Positions 8,379-17,500 are shown, counted from the first letter of the stretch. The stretch is DNA of 64,000 bases from an uncultured Flavobacteriaceae bacterium (GCA_947500575.1 CANMSI010000001.1:248001-312000); one strand, 5' to 3'. Program-made: numbers and translations. The notes: generated from the sequence alone by a model not told the origin.

Positions 8379-8864
8379 CTAAGATTCCCCTAAAAAAGCC
8401 ATTTTAATGGCTGCAATGGCGGCTTCTGTTCCCTTGTTTCCATGTATACCTCCACTTCTATCAATGGCTTGTTGCATAGTGTTATCTGTAAGTACGCAAA
8501 AGATAACGGGAACCTTGAATTGGATATTTAAATCCTTAATTCCTTGGGCTGTAGCACTGCACACAAAGTCAAAATGCTTGGTTTCGCCTTGAATTACGCT
8601 ACCAATAGCAATAATAGCATCTAACTTTTCAGTTTCGAGCATTTTTTTACAACCAAAAGTAAGTTCAAAGCTTCCGGGCACATTCCATCGTAAAATATTT
8701 TCCGCCTTGGCACCACAATCCTCTAAAGCTGCCACGGCCCCTTGGTACAATCCTTCTGTTATTTTAGAGTTCCATTCAGAAACAACAATCCCAAACCGAA
8801 GGGACTTCGCATTTGGGATTGTTGCTTTATCATAAACAGATAAATTCTTAGTAACCGTAGCCAT
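8379..8864 (-). CDS. ribH: 6,7-dimethyl-8-ribityllumazine synthase
   Basis: A 161-residue protein of the usual length. It condenses the ribityl-amino-uracil with dihydroxybutanone phosphate in riboflavin synthesis and forms a large oligomer in the cytoplasm. Seen: VVSEWNSKITEGL (substrate loop), WNVPGSFELTFGCKKM, AIGSVIQGETKHFDFVC with the catalytic His, and GGIHGNKGTEAAIAAIKM. The start overlaps the upstream TPR gene by one base (TAATG), so the two are co-translated. No other riboflavin gene is in the window. Confidence 0.97.
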   Translation of the reverse strand: MATVTKNLSVYDKATIPNAKSLRFGIVVSEWNSKITEGLYQGAVAALEDCGAKAENILRWNVPGSFELTFGCKKMLETEKLDAIIAIGSVIQGETKHFDFVCSATAQGIKDLNIQFKVPVIFCVLTDNTMQQAIDRSGGIHGNKGTEAAIAAIKMAFLGES

Positions 8865-9631
8865 TATTTTCCATTTTTAGCCATTCCAATAAAAGCATCT
8901 ATGGTTCTGGCCTCATCTGAAGATGAAAATTCGTCTTTGATTCGTTGAAAATATTGTAACGCTTTATCATACTGTCCCAACTCCAATGCAATACTACCTG
9001 CTTTAGATAAAAATCGCGGAGTTGTGTAATCATTCGCATTATGGTTGATCGCTTGCTCGTAGTATCCTAGGGCATCGCTTGACTGATCTAATTGAACAAA
9101 GGCATCTCCAATACCACCTTTTGCCAAGGCTCCTAGAATTGCATCATCTGAAGAAAAATCTTCTAGATAGTCAATCGCTTTTTCATATTGTTGCATATTC
9201 AAATAAGCCATCCCAGCAGAATAATTTGCTAAATTAGCTGCCTTTGTACCGCTATATTCTTCAATAATATTTAAAAAGCCATACTTACCTTCGCCACCTT
9301 CCAGAGCGAGTGTAAACAATGAGTCTTTCGCGGTCTCACTATTCAAAGCCTGATCGAAATATTGCTGAGGATAATACATCTCATTTGCCGCATTTGCCTC
9401 TTTGGGTTTTTGAACAAACTGATCGTACGCTAAATAGCCCAATACCCCAACCGCAATTACACCAATAACTCCAAGAATATAATTTTGATTCCTAGAAACC
9501 CATTCTTCCGTTTTAGATGCACTTTGGTCTAAGGTGCTAAAAACCTCCGCTGTAGTACTGTTCTGTTCATCAATACTTACCTCTTCTGCTTTATTCTTAG
9601 GCTTATGTCCTCTCTTCTTGTATGTTGCCAT
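8864..9631 (-). CDS. Membrane-anchored TPR protein
   Basis: A 255-residue protein: a basic N-terminus (YKKRGHKPKNKAEE), a polar stretch, one transmembrane segment near residues 52-70 (YILGVIGVIAVGVLGYLAY), then tetratricopeptide-like repeats (YLNMQQYEKAIDYLEDF, LDQSSDALGYYEQAI, LELGQYDKALQYFQRI). The layout resembles the YfgM/PpkA-type TPR_21 membrane proteins, which help outer-membrane biogenesis or sense folding stress; that link is an inference. It is the first gene of a two-gene operon with ribH, a common flavobacterial pair. Promoter element at 9653. Confidence 0.85.
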   Translation of the reverse strand: MATYKKRGHKPKNKAEEVSIDEQNSTTAEVFSTLDQSASKTEEWVSRNQNYILGVIGVIAVGVLGYLAYDQFVQKPKEANAANEMYYPQQYFDQALNSETAKDSLFTLALEGGEGKYGFLNIIEEYSGTKAANLANYSAGMAYLNMQQYEKAIDYLEDFSSDDAILGALAKGGIGDAFVQLDQSSDALGYYEQAINHNANDYTTPRFLSKAGSIALELGQYDKALQYFQRIKDEFSSSDEARTIDAFIGMAKNGK

Positions 9632-9652
9632 CTTAAGTTTTTATTGGTCGCG

Positions 9653-9660
9653 CAAAAATA
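9653..9660 (-). promoter_or_regulatory. Promoter -7 element of the TPR-ribH operon
   Basis: On the minus strand it reads TATTTTTG, perfect to TAnnTTTG, 21 bases before the ATG at 9631. It lies in the divergent region shared with recF. Confidence 0.5.
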
Positions 9661-9754
9661 AAGTTTTTATCTAAAACCGAAAGGGTATTATTCGTTATTT
9701 TTCGATATTTTGCACGGCAAGTACTGTGAAAAAATAAATTTAGTACTATCCAGC

Positions 9755-10834
9755 ATGTTTTTAAGAAAACTATCTCTCCTCAATTATAAAAATTTTGATA
9801 CCCAAAATTTTGAGTTCGACACCAAGATAAACTGCTTTGTGGGGCGCAACGGAATTGGTAAAACCAACATATTGGACGCCATCTATCATTTGTCTTTTGG
9901 TAAAAGTTATTTCAACCCAATTGCCAGTCAGAATATAAAACATGGCACAGATTTCTTTGTTATTGATGGTGTCTTCGAAAAAGATACCCGTGAAGAAAAA
10001 ATAATTTGCAGTTTAAAAAAAGGGATGAAAAAGCTCATAAAACGAAATGGAAAACCTTATGAGCGTCTTTCTGAACATATTGGTTTTTTACCGCTTGTAA
10101 TGATTTCACCCGCTGATCGAGATTTAATTACGGAAGGAAGTGATATGCGTAGAAAGTTTGTAGATGGTGTTATTTCTCAATCAGATAAAACCTATTTAAA
10201 AACACTCATTAACTATAACAAAGTAGTAGCCCAACGAAATTCACTATTAAAATATTTTGCCATCAACCATACCTTTGATGATAAAACCTTAGCAGTATAT
10301 AATGAACAGTTAAGCACCTTAGGCACTGATATTTTTGATAAACGAGTGGCATTCTTGGAAGACTTTATTCCTATCTTTAAAGAACAGTATGTAACCATCT
10401 CTGGGGGTAGTGAAATTGTTGACCTATCGTATGATAGCAAATTGCTAAAGCAAAACCTTTTAGCGCTCTTAGAGGGGAGTATAGATAAAGATAGGGCACT
10501 ACAATATACAAGCACAGGTATTCACAAGGACGATTTAAGTTTTGAAATTGAAGGATACCCTATTAAAAAATTTGGTAGTCAGGGGCAACAAAAGTCGTTC
10601 TTAATTGCACTCAAATTAGCCCAATTTCACTTTATAAAAAAACAAGCGAAGACTACGCCAATCCTACTGTTAGATGATATTTTTGATAAATTAGATGAAA
10701 ATAGGGTAGCGCATATTGTGACTTTAGTGAACGAAGAAAATTTTGGACAAATTTTTATTAGTGATACGCATGCAGAACGTACAGAAAAAGTAGTAAAAAG
10801 TATTCATCAGTCGTATCAGCTATTCAAATTATAA
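9755..10834 (+). CDS. recF: DNA replication and repair protein RecF
   Basis: A 359-residue SMC-like ATPase that loads RecA at single-strand gaps together with RecO and RecR. Seen: [14 protein letters not shown] start, Walker [10 protein letters not shown] near residue 30, the signature [18 protein letters not shown] and the Walker [15 protein letters not shown]. An in-frame start at 9710 would add 15 residues; the ATG at 9755 gives the family N-terminus and is preferred. It is followed after 1 base by a lipoprotein gene and then a DUF721 gene, forming one operon. Transcription is divergent from the TPR-ribH operon. Confidence 0.96.
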   Translation: MFLRKLSLLNYKNFDTQNFEFDTKINCFVGRNGIGKTNILDAIYHLSFGKSYFNPIASQNIKHGTDFFVIDGVFEKDTREEKIICSLKKGMKKLIKRNGKPYERLSEHIGFLPLVMISPADRDLITEGSDMRRKFVDGVISQSDKTYLKTLINYNKVVAQRNSLLKYFAINHTFDDKTLAVYNEQLSTLGTDIFDKRVAFLEDFIPIFKEQYVTISGGSEIVDLSYDSKLLKQNLLALLEGSIDKDRALQYTSTGIHKDDLSFEIEGYPIKKFGSQGQQKSFLIALKLAQFHFIKKQAKTTPILLLDDIFDKLDENRVAHIVTLVNEENFGQIFISDTHAERTEKVVKSIHQSYQLFKL

Positions 10835-10835
10835 T

Positions 10836-11255
10836 ATGAAAAAAATTAGCATTCTTTTGATAATAAGTTTCTTAGCCAGTTGTACTGAAAAAGTAGGTGT
10901 AGAACAACTGCACCTCTTAAACGGATACTGGGAAATTGAATCTGTCTCCTTTGCGGATGGCAACAATAAAACCTATGGCTTAAACCCAATGGTAGATTAT
11001 ATAGAATTAGAGGGGTTAAAAGGGTTTAAGAAAAAAGCGCAAACTAAGTTTGATGGCACTTATACCGTTACAGACGATGCTGAATATTTTACCATTATGG
11101 AAAAAGGGGGCATTTTAAGCATGCAATACAACAATAAAATGAGTCAATGGGGAGAGGAGATAACAGGTATTTCTGAGACTCATTTTTCAGTAATAAACCA
11201 AGATGGAGTTACCTATATCTACAAGCGATACCAACCCATAAATGCGAATAAATAA
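10836..11255 (+). CDS. Small predicted lipoprotein
   Basis: A 139-residue protein with a lipoprotein signal: KKISILLIISFLASC, Cys at residue 16. The mature part (LLNGYWEIESVSFADG, then several beta-strand-like stretches) looks like a small lipocalin or META-type beta-barrel, an impression only. The start follows the recF stop by one base and its stop overlaps the DUF721 start (TAATG), so it is in the recF operon. I do not recognise a function. Confidence 0.75.
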   Translation: MKKISILLIISFLASCTEKVGVEQLHLLNGYWEIESVSFADGNNKTYGLNPMVDYIELEGLKGFKKKAQTKFDGTYTVTDDAEYFTIMEKGGILSMQYNNKMSQWGEEITGISETHFSVINQDGVTYIYKRYQPINANK

Positions 11256-11554
11256 TGGGAAAACGAAAGAATTATAATATGTCTTCTATGAGCGATGCCT
11301 TAGGAGAGTTTATTGAAAAGAATAAATTACAAAAAGGAATAGATAAGGTAGATGCCAGAACGGCATGGTCTAATTTAATGGGAAACGGCGTTAATAATTA
11401 CACCACCTCGGTTGAGCTTCAAAATGATACGCTGTTTGTTTCTTTATCATCGGCGCCTTTGCGTGAAGAGTTAAGCTATGGAAAATCCAAAATTATTAGC
11501 ATGTTGAATGAGGAACTTGGAAAAGACTTGATTAAAAAGATAGTATTGCGCTAA
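11255..11554 (+). CDS. DUF721 (DciA-like) protein
   Basis: A 99-residue protein of the DUF721 family: SDALGEFIEKNKLQKGIDKVDARTAW, then VELQNDTLFVSLSSAPLREELSYGK. Some DUF721 members (DciA) help load the replicative helicase in bacteria lacking DnaC. The short form here, placed beside recF, fits a replication or repair role; this is inference. It overlaps the lipoprotein gene by one base and is followed by a strong terminator. Confidence 0.85.
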   Translation: MGKRKNYNMSSMSDALGEFIEKNKLQKGIDKVDARTAWSNLMGNGVNNYTTSVELQNDTLFVSLSSAPLREELSYGKSKIISMLNEELGKDLIKKIVLR

Positions 11555-11564
11555 TGTAAGGTAC

Positions 11565-11601
11565 AAAAAAAGCCGCTCAGGATTCCCCAAGCGGCTTTTT
11601 T
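11565..11601. terminator. Bidirectional rho-independent terminator
   Basis: Seven A, the stem GCCGCT/AGCGGC and six T. The symmetrical A and T runs let it end both the recF operon (+) and ndk (-). Confidence 0.85.
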
Positions 11602-11617
11602 AGCAATCTATTTCTTA

Positions 11618-12037
11618 TTAATAAATTTCTCTTCCCGAAAAATGAAAGCCACCTTCAATGCCTGCATTCTCGTCGCTATCAGATCCATGAACCGCGTTCT
11701 CTCCGATAGAGGTAGCAAATAATTTACGAATAGTACCCTCAGCAGCCTCTGCTGGGTTTGTAGCACCAATAAGAGCTCTAAAATCTTCTACTGCATTTTC
11801 TTTTTCAAGAATTGCAGCTACAATTGGACCTCTTGTCATAAAAGCAACTAACTCGCCAAAGAAAGGACGTTCTTTATGCACCGCATAGAATTCTTCTGCA
11901 TCGCGTTTGCTCAATTGAGTATATTTCATAGCTACAATATCAAAACCTGCTGCAGTTATTTTTTCCAAAATGGCACCAATATGTCCATTTTCTACCGCAT
12001 CGGGTTTAATCATTGTAAAAGTCCTGTTTGTTGTCAT
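11618..12037 (-). CDS. ndk: Nucleoside diphosphate kinase
   Basis: A 139-residue protein of standard length that transfers the gamma phosphate between nucleotides. Seen: [16 protein letters not shown], the catalytic His in [12 protein letters not shown], and the substrate loop around [12 protein letters not shown]. The ATG at 12037 is chosen; an upstream extension to 12088 would run through the promoter at 12055-12085. Single-gene unit between the terminator at 11565 and phoD. Confidence 0.97.
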   Translation of the reverse strand: MTTNRTFTMIKPDAVENGHIGAILEKITAAGFDIVAMKYTQLSKRDAEEFYAVHKERPFFGELVAFMTRGPIVAAILEKENAVEDFRALIGATNPAEAAEGTIRKLFATSIGENAVHGSDSDENAGIEGGFHFSGREIY

Positions 12038-12054
12038 TTTTCTAAAATTTTGGG

Positions 12055-12085
12055 CAAAAATAGGTTTTCTTTCTCCAATCCACAA
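12055..12085 (-). promoter_or_regulatory. ndk promoter (-33 TTG and -7 TATTTTTG)
   Basis: On the minus strand: TTG (12085-12083), a 20-base spacer, TATTTTTG (12062-12055), then about 13 bases to the predicted transcript start-to-ATG. Both elements match the Bacteroidetes sigma factor consensus. Confidence 0.65.
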
Positions 12086-12097
12086 CAATAAAAAACA

Positions 12098-13129
12098 CTA
12101 CTCATACTTTTCTTCTAGCATGCCAAGTACTTGGCCCTCATTGCCCAGCATTTTAAACCTTATACGTTTTGATTTGATATCTATTTCTAGCCATCCGAAA
12201 CTCTCTGTGCTAACCACCTCACCAACTCTATAGGGGTTGGGTTCTCCAGAAAAACCATTATAGGCATGTGTAAGTCCACTGCTTGTAAAATCTATTAATG
12301 GATACGTACTTCCTTCTATGGTGGTTTTAGAAAATTCTGAAATATGTCGATCTCCAGATAAAATGAGTACTCCTTTGGCCTTGGAAACCGCAATCAGCTT
12401 TTTTAGTCGGTCTACCTCATGCGGAAAGTTCCCCCAACATTCAAATCCATGCTCATTAGATAGGAATTGTACACTGCTAACGAGTAGGTTGAAATCAGCA
12501 TCAGAAGCTGTTAATTCAGAAGTTAGCCATTTCCATTGTTGTTCGCCAAGCATACTACCCTCTCCATATACATTTGGTTTATTTCGTTTTTTTGTTTCTG
12601 TATCGGGGGTTAATGCAGTTCTGAAGTATCGGGTATCCAAGACTATAACTTTTACTTTTCCTCCTTCGAGCTCATAAGAGTGAGATGCATAAACTCCTTC
12701 TTGTTTTCTGCGCTCACTGTTTTTTGGCACATCCATAAAATCCAAAAATACCTGTTGACTCCCTTTCTTAGCCGTAAACTCCACTCCCCCATCATTTAAT
12801 CCATAATCATGATCGTCCCAAGTACCTATAACGGGTACTTTTTGCTTCAATTCTTTATATCCCTCTATGGCATTTTGAGCGTCGTACATGGAAGCAATTT
12901 TTTGAGTATCTTCTGTATCTGCATAAATAATATCCCCACCCCAAATCCATACATCTGGTTGGGAAGCAATAACATCGTCCCATAAAAAATTGTCTAAATC
13001 AGTCTTATTACAAGAACCGAATGCAATGGTCATTTGGCTGCTATCAATTTTAGTAGTAACAGTCTTAGATATTGTTCTACAAGAACATATAAAAACAAAA
13101 AATAATAAATAAACAATTACTTTTTTCAT
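12098..13129 (-). CDS. PhoD-like alkaline phosphatase family protein, probable lipoprotein
   Basis: A 343-residue metallophosphoesterase of the PhoD type. The N-terminus is a secretion signal ending in FICSC, an imperfect lipobox. Seen metal-binding motifs: FGSCN, WIWGGDIIYAD, GTWDDHDYGLNDGG, LDTRYFR and LSGDRHISEF. PhoD enzymes hydrolyse phosphomono- or diesters outside the cytoplasm; the substrate here is unknown. The gene is monocistronic, and a perfect 8+1+8 palindrome (13139-13155) lies over its likely -7 element, which suggests repression by a dimeric regulator. Confidence 0.9.
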   Translation of the reverse strand: MKKVIVYLLFFVFICSCRTISKTVTTKIDSSQMTIAFGSCNKTDLDNFLWDDVIASQPDVWIWGGDIIYADTEDTQKIASMYDAQNAIEGYKELKQKVPVIGTWDDHDYGLNDGGVEFTAKKGSQQVFLDFMDVPKNSERRKQEGVYASHSYELEGGKVKVIVLDTRYFRTALTPDTETKKRNKPNVYGEGSMLGEQQWKWLTSELTASDADFNLLVSSVQFLSNEHGFECWGNFPHEVDRLKKLIAVSKAKGVLILSGDRHISEFSKTTIEGSTYPLIDFTSSGLTHAYNGFSGEPNPYRVGEVVSTESFGWLEIDIKSKRIRFKMLGNEGQVLGMLEEKYE

Positions 13130-13138
13130 AGGATGTCA

Positions 13139-13155
13139 TTTTACGATTCGTAAAA
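13139..13155. promoter_or_regulatory. Palindrome over the phoD-like promoter (candidate operator)
   Basis: TTTTACGA-T-TCGTAAAA, eight-base arms around one base, ends 10 bases before the ATG of the minus-strand gene. It overlaps the minus-strand -7-like element TATTTTTA (13158-13151). A dimeric repressor site is inferred. Confidence 0.45.
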
Positions 13156-13192
13156 ATAGCTTTTTAAAGATTAAGACTATATGAATAAATTG

Positions 13193-13200
13193 TATCTTTG
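13193..13200 (+). promoter_or_regulatory. Promoter -7 element five bases before the ATG (leaderless type)
   Basis: TATCTTTG, perfect to TAnnTTTG, with exactly five bases between its last G and the ATG at 13206. A TTA stands 19 bases upstream in the -33 position. Transcription should start at or next to the A of the ATG. Confidence 0.55.
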
Positions 13201-13205
13201 CGCGC

Positions 13206-14222
13206 ATGAATTTAGAGGATATTAAAACGATAAAGGGACTGCTTTCTACCCAACAGAAAATCGTCATTGTGCCTCATAAAAACCCAGATGGCGACGCCAT
13301 AGGTTCTACGCTTGCATTATGGCACTATCTAAGTAACAAAGGACAGAAAGCAACCATTGTTGCTCCCAATGACTATCCTAAGTTTTTAAAATGGATGCCA
13401 GGAAATCAGAAAATTGTAAATTTTGAAAAACAAAATTCCTTGGCTAAAAGAAGCATTGAAGAAGCCACTATCATCTTTACGTTAGACTTCAATCATCTAG
13501 GCAGAATAGGCCAAATGCAGGAGCTTTTAGAAGCATCAAATAGCACCTTTGTAATGATAGATCATCATCAAGCTCCAGCGGATTACGCAAAAATCATGTA
13601 TTCTGATGTAGAGATGAGCTCCACCTGCGAAATGGTCTATAATTTTATCGAATTTTTGGACGATTTAGATACCATTACTCCTGATATGGCTAATTGCCTG
13701 TATACGGGAATCATGACGGATACAGGTTCTTTTAAATTCTCCTCCACATCAAGTAGAACGCATCGTGTAGTGGGTCATCTAATTGATAAGGGAGCAAATA
13801 ACACAGAAATACATAATAAAATTTACGATACCAATACCCCTAACAGACTACACTTGTTAGGTTGTGCGTTACGTAATATGACTATTTTAAATGAGTATAG
13901 TACCGCCTATATTACTTTATCGCAAGAAGAATTAGATGCTTTTAATTATCAGAAAGGAGATACAGAAGGATTTGTGAACTATGGTCTTACCCTTGCCGGC
14001 GTTAGATTTGCTGTAATTTTTATTGAAAATAAAGAAGAAGGAATCATAAAAATATCCTTCCGTTCTGAAGGGGATTTTTCCGTGAATAAATTCGCTAGAA
14101 ATCATTTTAATGGAGGCGGACATGATAATGCAGCCGGTGGCAGAAGTGATATTTCTATGTTGGAGACAACTGCTTATTTTGAGTCCTTACTCCCGCAATA
14201 TAAAACAAGCTTGAACGCATGA
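13206..14222 (+). CDS. DHH/DHHA1 phosphoesterase, NrnA-like oligoribonuclease/PAP phosphatase
   Basis: A 338-residue cytoplasmic protein. DHH motifs: VPHKNPDGDAIGS, LDFNHLGRIG, MIDHHQAPADY and GIMTDTGSFKF; the DHHA1 motif is NGGGHDNAAGGR. NrnA-type enzymes degrade nano-RNAs and dephosphorylate pAp; this is the likely role by family. It overlaps gldI by four bases (ATGA), so the two are translationally coupled. The promoter element is five bases before the ATG. Confidence 0.93.
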   Translation: MNLEDIKTIKGLLSTQQKIVIVPHKNPDGDAIGSTLALWHYLSNKGQKATIVAPNDYPKFLKWMPGNQKIVNFEKQNSLAKRSIEEATIIFTLDFNHLGRIGQMQELLEASNSTFVMIDHHQAPADYAKIMYSDVEMSSTCEMVYNFIEFLDDLDTITPDMANCLYTGIMTDTGSFKFSSTSSRTHRVVGHLIDKGANNTEIHNKIYDTNTPNRLHLLGCALRNMTILNEYSTAYITLSQEELDAFNYQKGDTEGFVNYGLTLAGVRFAVIFIENKEEGIIKISFRSEGDFSVNKFARNHFNGGGHDNAAGGRSDISMLETTAYFESLLPQYKTSLNA

Positions 14223-14773
14223 AAAAATATTGGTTATTAATATTGTTTTTGGGAAGCCTTGCAGCTTGTGATGGTCCTGAACCTCGTCATCCAAAGGAGC
14301 GAAAAACAGGAAGTTTCATCAAAGCATCCGTTGAGCGCAACAAGGCGCTTTTAGCAAAAGAAGAAAAACTCATACAAAGTATTATAGAGAAAGACTCATT
14401 GCGCACATATATTGCTAGTGCCAGTGGTTCTTGGTACTATTACCACCAAAAGAATGAAGCTTCCAATGTATTTCCTGCACCCGATGATCTGGTTACCCTA
14501 GCCTACAATGTGGTAAGTCTTACAAACGACACCATCTACAGTGGCGAAGAAATTGGTATCATAAAATATAAGGTAGACAAGGAAGAATTATTTCCGGGCT
14601 TAAGAAATAGTGTGAAACTACTTAAAGAAAAAGAAACAGCCACTTTTTTATTCCCCTCTTCATTAGCATATGGATATCTTGGAGACAAGGATAGAATTGG
14701 TGTCAATGTTCCTATAAAATCTACAATTACCCTATTAAAAATTGAAAAACAACAAGATAGTATTCAAAATTAA
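14219..14773 (+). CDS. gldI: Gliding-motility peptidyl-prolyl isomerase GldI
   Basis: A 184-residue lipoprotein (signal KYWLLILFLGSLAAC, Cys at residue 17) with an FKBP-type domain in the C-terminal two thirds: VTLAYNVVSLTNDTIYS, then ELFPGLRNSVKLLKEKETATFLFPSSLAYGYLG and NVPIKSTITLLKI. GldI is needed for gliding and type IX secretion in Flavobacterium, where it probably folds motility proteins in the periplasm. It overlaps the DHH gene and is followed after 10 bases by a second isomerase lipoprotein. No other gld gene is in the window. Confidence 0.88.
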   Translation: MKKYWLLILFLGSLAACDGPEPRHPKERKTGSFIKASVERNKALLAKEEKLIQSIIEKDSLRTYIASASGSWYYYHQKNEASNVFPAPDDLVTLAYNVVSLTNDTIYSGEEIGIIKYKVDKEELFPGLRNSVKLLKEKETATFLFPSSLAYGYLGDKDRIGVNVPIKSTITLLKIEKQQDSIQN

Positions 14774-14783
14774 ACCAATTCTT

Positions 14784-15956
14784 ATGAGAAAAATACCTTT
14801 TATACTCTTTGCCTTAATCTTAAGCCTGAGTAGCTGCAAATCTAGCCAACGAGCCGATTTAGGCGATGGATTATTTGCCAACATTAAAACTACTAAAGGA
14901 GATATCATTGTAAAATTAGAACATGAGATCGTTCCCGTTACTGTTGCCAACTTTGTGTCATTGGCAGAAGGCAAAAGTCCTTTTGTTAGTGAAGAGTTCA
15001 AAGGTAAAAAGTACTATGATGGTCTTACCTTCCATAGAGTTATGAAAGACTTTATGATCCAAGGTGGTGATCCAACCGCCACTGGCACCGGAAGTCCTGG
15101 TTACCGTTTCAAAGACGAATTCACAGATTCTTTAAGCCATTACAAAAAGGGAATTTTATCCATGGCCAATGGAGGCCCGGCAACTAATGGAAGTCAATTT
15201 TTTATTACGCACAAACCTACATTATTCCTTGATGCGTATCAGGATGGTGTTCTCAAACCTTGTGCAAATCCTAGAGTGGGTTGTCACACAGTTTTTGGTG
15301 AAGTAGTAGAAGGAATTGAAGTAGTAGATTCTATCGCAGCTGTACCCGTGGCCTCTCCTGGAAACAAACCACTAACAGATGTGGTTATGAACGAAATTGT
15401 GATTATTCGTAATGGAAAAAATGCCAAAAAGTTCGATGCAGTGGAAGTAATGACAGCGTATTTTGCTGAAGAAGAAGAACGCATAGCGGAAGAGAAAAGA
15501 CGGATCGAAGAAGCAAAAAAATATAAAGCAGTATTTGCCCAAGAATTAGTAAAGCAAAAGGAAGAAGCTACAGAGTTGCCATCTGGTTTGCGCATTTTAA
15601 AGATTACAGAGGGTACGGGTGAAAAACCAAAATTAGGTCAAAAAGTGCATGTTTATTATGCAGGTTACTTAATGGATGGTGGTTTATTTGAAACCAATTA
15701 TGAAGATGTTGCAAAGAAGTTTGCCAAATTCGACGAAAGTAGGAAACAACAAGGTGGATATGGTTTTGCAGAAATGGATTATACGCAAAATTCTAACTTG
15801 GTAGCAGGTTTTAAAGAAGGATTATTGTCCATGAAAGTAGGAGATAAAGTACGTCTTTTTATCCCTTCTCATCTAGCATGGGGACCTACTGGTGGGGGAC
15901 CAATTCCTCCAAATGCGGAAGTAGTGTTTGATTTAGAAATTGTAGGTATCAAATAA
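14784..15956 (+). CDS. Two-domain peptidyl-prolyl isomerase lipoprotein (cyclophilin + FKBP)
   Basis: A 390-residue lipoprotein (signal RKIPFILFALILSLSSC, Cys near residue 18). Residues about 30-210 form a cyclophilin domain: YYDGLTFHRVMKDFMIQGGDP and NGSQFFITHKPT. A charged helix (EEEERIAEEKRRIEEAKK) links it to a C-terminal FKBP domain, about 285-390: GQKVHVYYAGYLMDGGLFE, GFKEGLLSMKVGDKVRLFIPSHLAWG, PNAEVVFDLEIVGI. Two unrelated isomerase folds in one chain are unusual. The ATG at 14784 is chosen because it begins the signal peptide; the frame extends upstream into gldI. Likely a periplasmic chaperone working with GldI. Confidence 0.93.
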   Translation: MRKIPFILFALILSLSSCKSSQRADLGDGLFANIKTTKGDIIVKLEHEIVPVTVANFVSLAEGKSPFVSEEFKGKKYYDGLTFHRVMKDFMIQGGDPTATGTGSPGYRFKDEFTDSLSHYKKGILSMANGGPATNGSQFFITHKPTLFLDAYQDGVLKPCANPRVGCHTVFGEVVEGIEVVDSIAAVPVASPGNKPLTDVVMNEIVIIRNGKNAKKFDAVEVMTAYFAEEEERIAEEKRRIEEAKKYKAVFAQELVKQKEEATELPSGLRILKITEGTGEKPKLGQKVHVYYAGYLMDGGLFETNYEDVAKKFAKFDESRKQQGGYGFAEMDYTQNSNLVAGFKEGLLSMKVGDKVRLFIPSHLAWGPTGGGPIPPNAEVVFDLEIVGIK

Positions 15957-15975
15957 GTGCTTATAAAAATATAAC

Positions 15976-16008
15976 AAAAAAGAGCTCCTTTTCACGGAGC
16001 TCTTTTTT
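15976..16008. terminator. Bidirectional rho-independent terminator
   Basis: AAAAAA, stem GAGCTCC/GGAGCTC, TTTTTT. It serves the gldI operon (+) and pepD (-); its T-run touches the pepD stop codon. Confidence 0.85.
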
Positions 16009-17467
16009 ATTTCAAAGGAATATGTTTTAAAATTTCTTTCACAAACTGCCAATACTTTTGCACTGAAGAAATACTTGCTCGTTCATCTGGAGAGTGCGCT
16101 CCTTCTATGGTAGGACCAATACTAATCATATCCATATTTGGATAATTCTGTCCCAAAATGCCGCATTCCAATCCCGCATGGCAAGCCACCACTCTTGGAT
16201 TTTCTTTAAATAGTTTAATGTACTGTTCTTTTAAAACATTTAAAATTGCTGAGTCAGGATTTGGATTCCAGCCGGGATAGTCACCCACAAAGGCAACATC
16301 ATAACCTGCACTTTCAAATGTGCTCTTTATGCCATTTGCCAATTGCATTTTAGATGCATTTACGGACGAACGCGTTAAACATCCTATGTGTATTTTGCCT
16401 TGACTCACCACTACTCTAGCAAGATTATTCGAAGTTTCTACCAAATCTTCCATGCTTTTGCTCATTGCATACACTCCGTTATGTATCGCATGCACGCATT
16501 GCAACAATTTCTCTTGTATTGCTATGGGTAGGACGGTATCAGGAATATCGACCTTACTAATCTGTATTTCCAAAGAAGGTTCTGTACTCTTAAACTCCTC
16601 TTTTAACTGCACTATCCATTCATTAAAAGCCTGTTCAAAATCCGCTCTTTTAGCAATGGGTATAACAACCTCTGCAATACTTTCACGAGGAATAGCATTT
16701 CGTAAACTACCTCCATCAATGGATGAAACATGAAGCGCATACTGCAAAGCTCCTTTTATTAATAAACCATTCATAATTTTATTGGCATTCCCCAAACCTT
16801 TATGAATATCCATACCACTATGTCCGCCCAGAAGTCCTTTTACACTCAAACTATAGGCTACAACCTCTGCTGGTACTGTTACCTCCGTATAGATCCCAGT
16901 GGCTACCACATCTATTCCTCCAGCACAACCTATATCTATTTCATCGTCCTCCTCAGTATCTAGATTTAAAAGAATTTCTCCTTGCAATACATTTGCTTCT
17001 AAACCCATTGCACCTGTCATACCAGTCTCTTCATCAATAGTAAACAATGCTTCTAACGCAGGATGTGTAATGGTACTACTTTCTAACAAAGCCATAATAG
17101 TAGCTACCCCAAGACCATTGTCTGCACCTAAAGTAGTTCCTTGAGCTCTTACCCAGTCGCCGTCAATGAACATTTCAATCCCCTGATTTTCAAAATCAAA
17201 TTCAGTATCCGCATTTTTTTGATGCACCATATCTAAATGAGATTGTAATGTCACCATTTTTTGCTGCTCGCATCCTTTTGATGCTGGCTTTCTAATAATA
17301 ACATTACCCACTGCATCTGTAAAAGTTTCCAATCCCAAAGATGTTCCAAAATTGACCATGAACGCAATTACTCGCTCTTCCTTTTTAGAAGGTCGCGGAA
17401 CCGCATTTAAGTCCGCAAATTTATTCCAAACTTCTTTTGGCTCTAATAATCGTATTTCCTTGCTCAT
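16007..17467 (-). CDS. pepD: Aminoacyl-histidine dipeptidase (M20C)
   Basis: A 486-residue dinuclear zinc dipeptidase of the PepD type, usual length. Seen: NAVPRPSKKEERVIAFM, the metal ligands in LQSHLDMVHQKN and GTTLGADNGLGVA, the catalytic Glu in TIDEETGMTGA, and GGHSGMDIHKG in the lid region. The C-terminal AHSPDERASISSV supplies the last His. It cleaves Xaa-His dipeptides such as carnosine-like peptides in the cytoplasm. Single-gene unit with a well-formed promoter at 17501-17530. Confidence 0.95.
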   Translation of the reverse strand: MSKEIRLLEPKEVWNKFADLNAVPRPSKKEERVIAFMVNFGTSLGLETFTDAVGNVIIRKPASKGCEQQKMVTLQSHLDMVHQKNADTEFDFENQGIEMFIDGDWVRAQGTTLGADNGLGVATIMALLESSTITHPALEALFTIDEETGMTGAMGLEANVLQGEILLNLDTEEDDEIDIGCAGGIDVVATGIYTEVTVPAEVVAYSLSVKGLLGGHSGMDIHKGLGNANKIMNGLLIKGALQYALHVSSIDGGSLRNAIPRESIAEVVIPIAKRADFEQAFNEWIVQLKEEFKSTEPSLEIQISKVDIPDTVLPIAIQEKLLQCVHAIHNGVYAMSKSMEDLVETSNNLARVVVSQGKIHIGCLTRSSVNASKMQLANGIKSTFESAGYDVAFVGDYPGWNPNPDSAILNVLKEQYIKLFKENPRVVACHAGLECGILGQNYPNMDMISIGPTIEGAHSPDERASISSVQKYWQFVKEILKHIPLK

Positions 17468-17500
17468 ATACCTAATTCCTTGTTTTTAAATGATAGCGTT

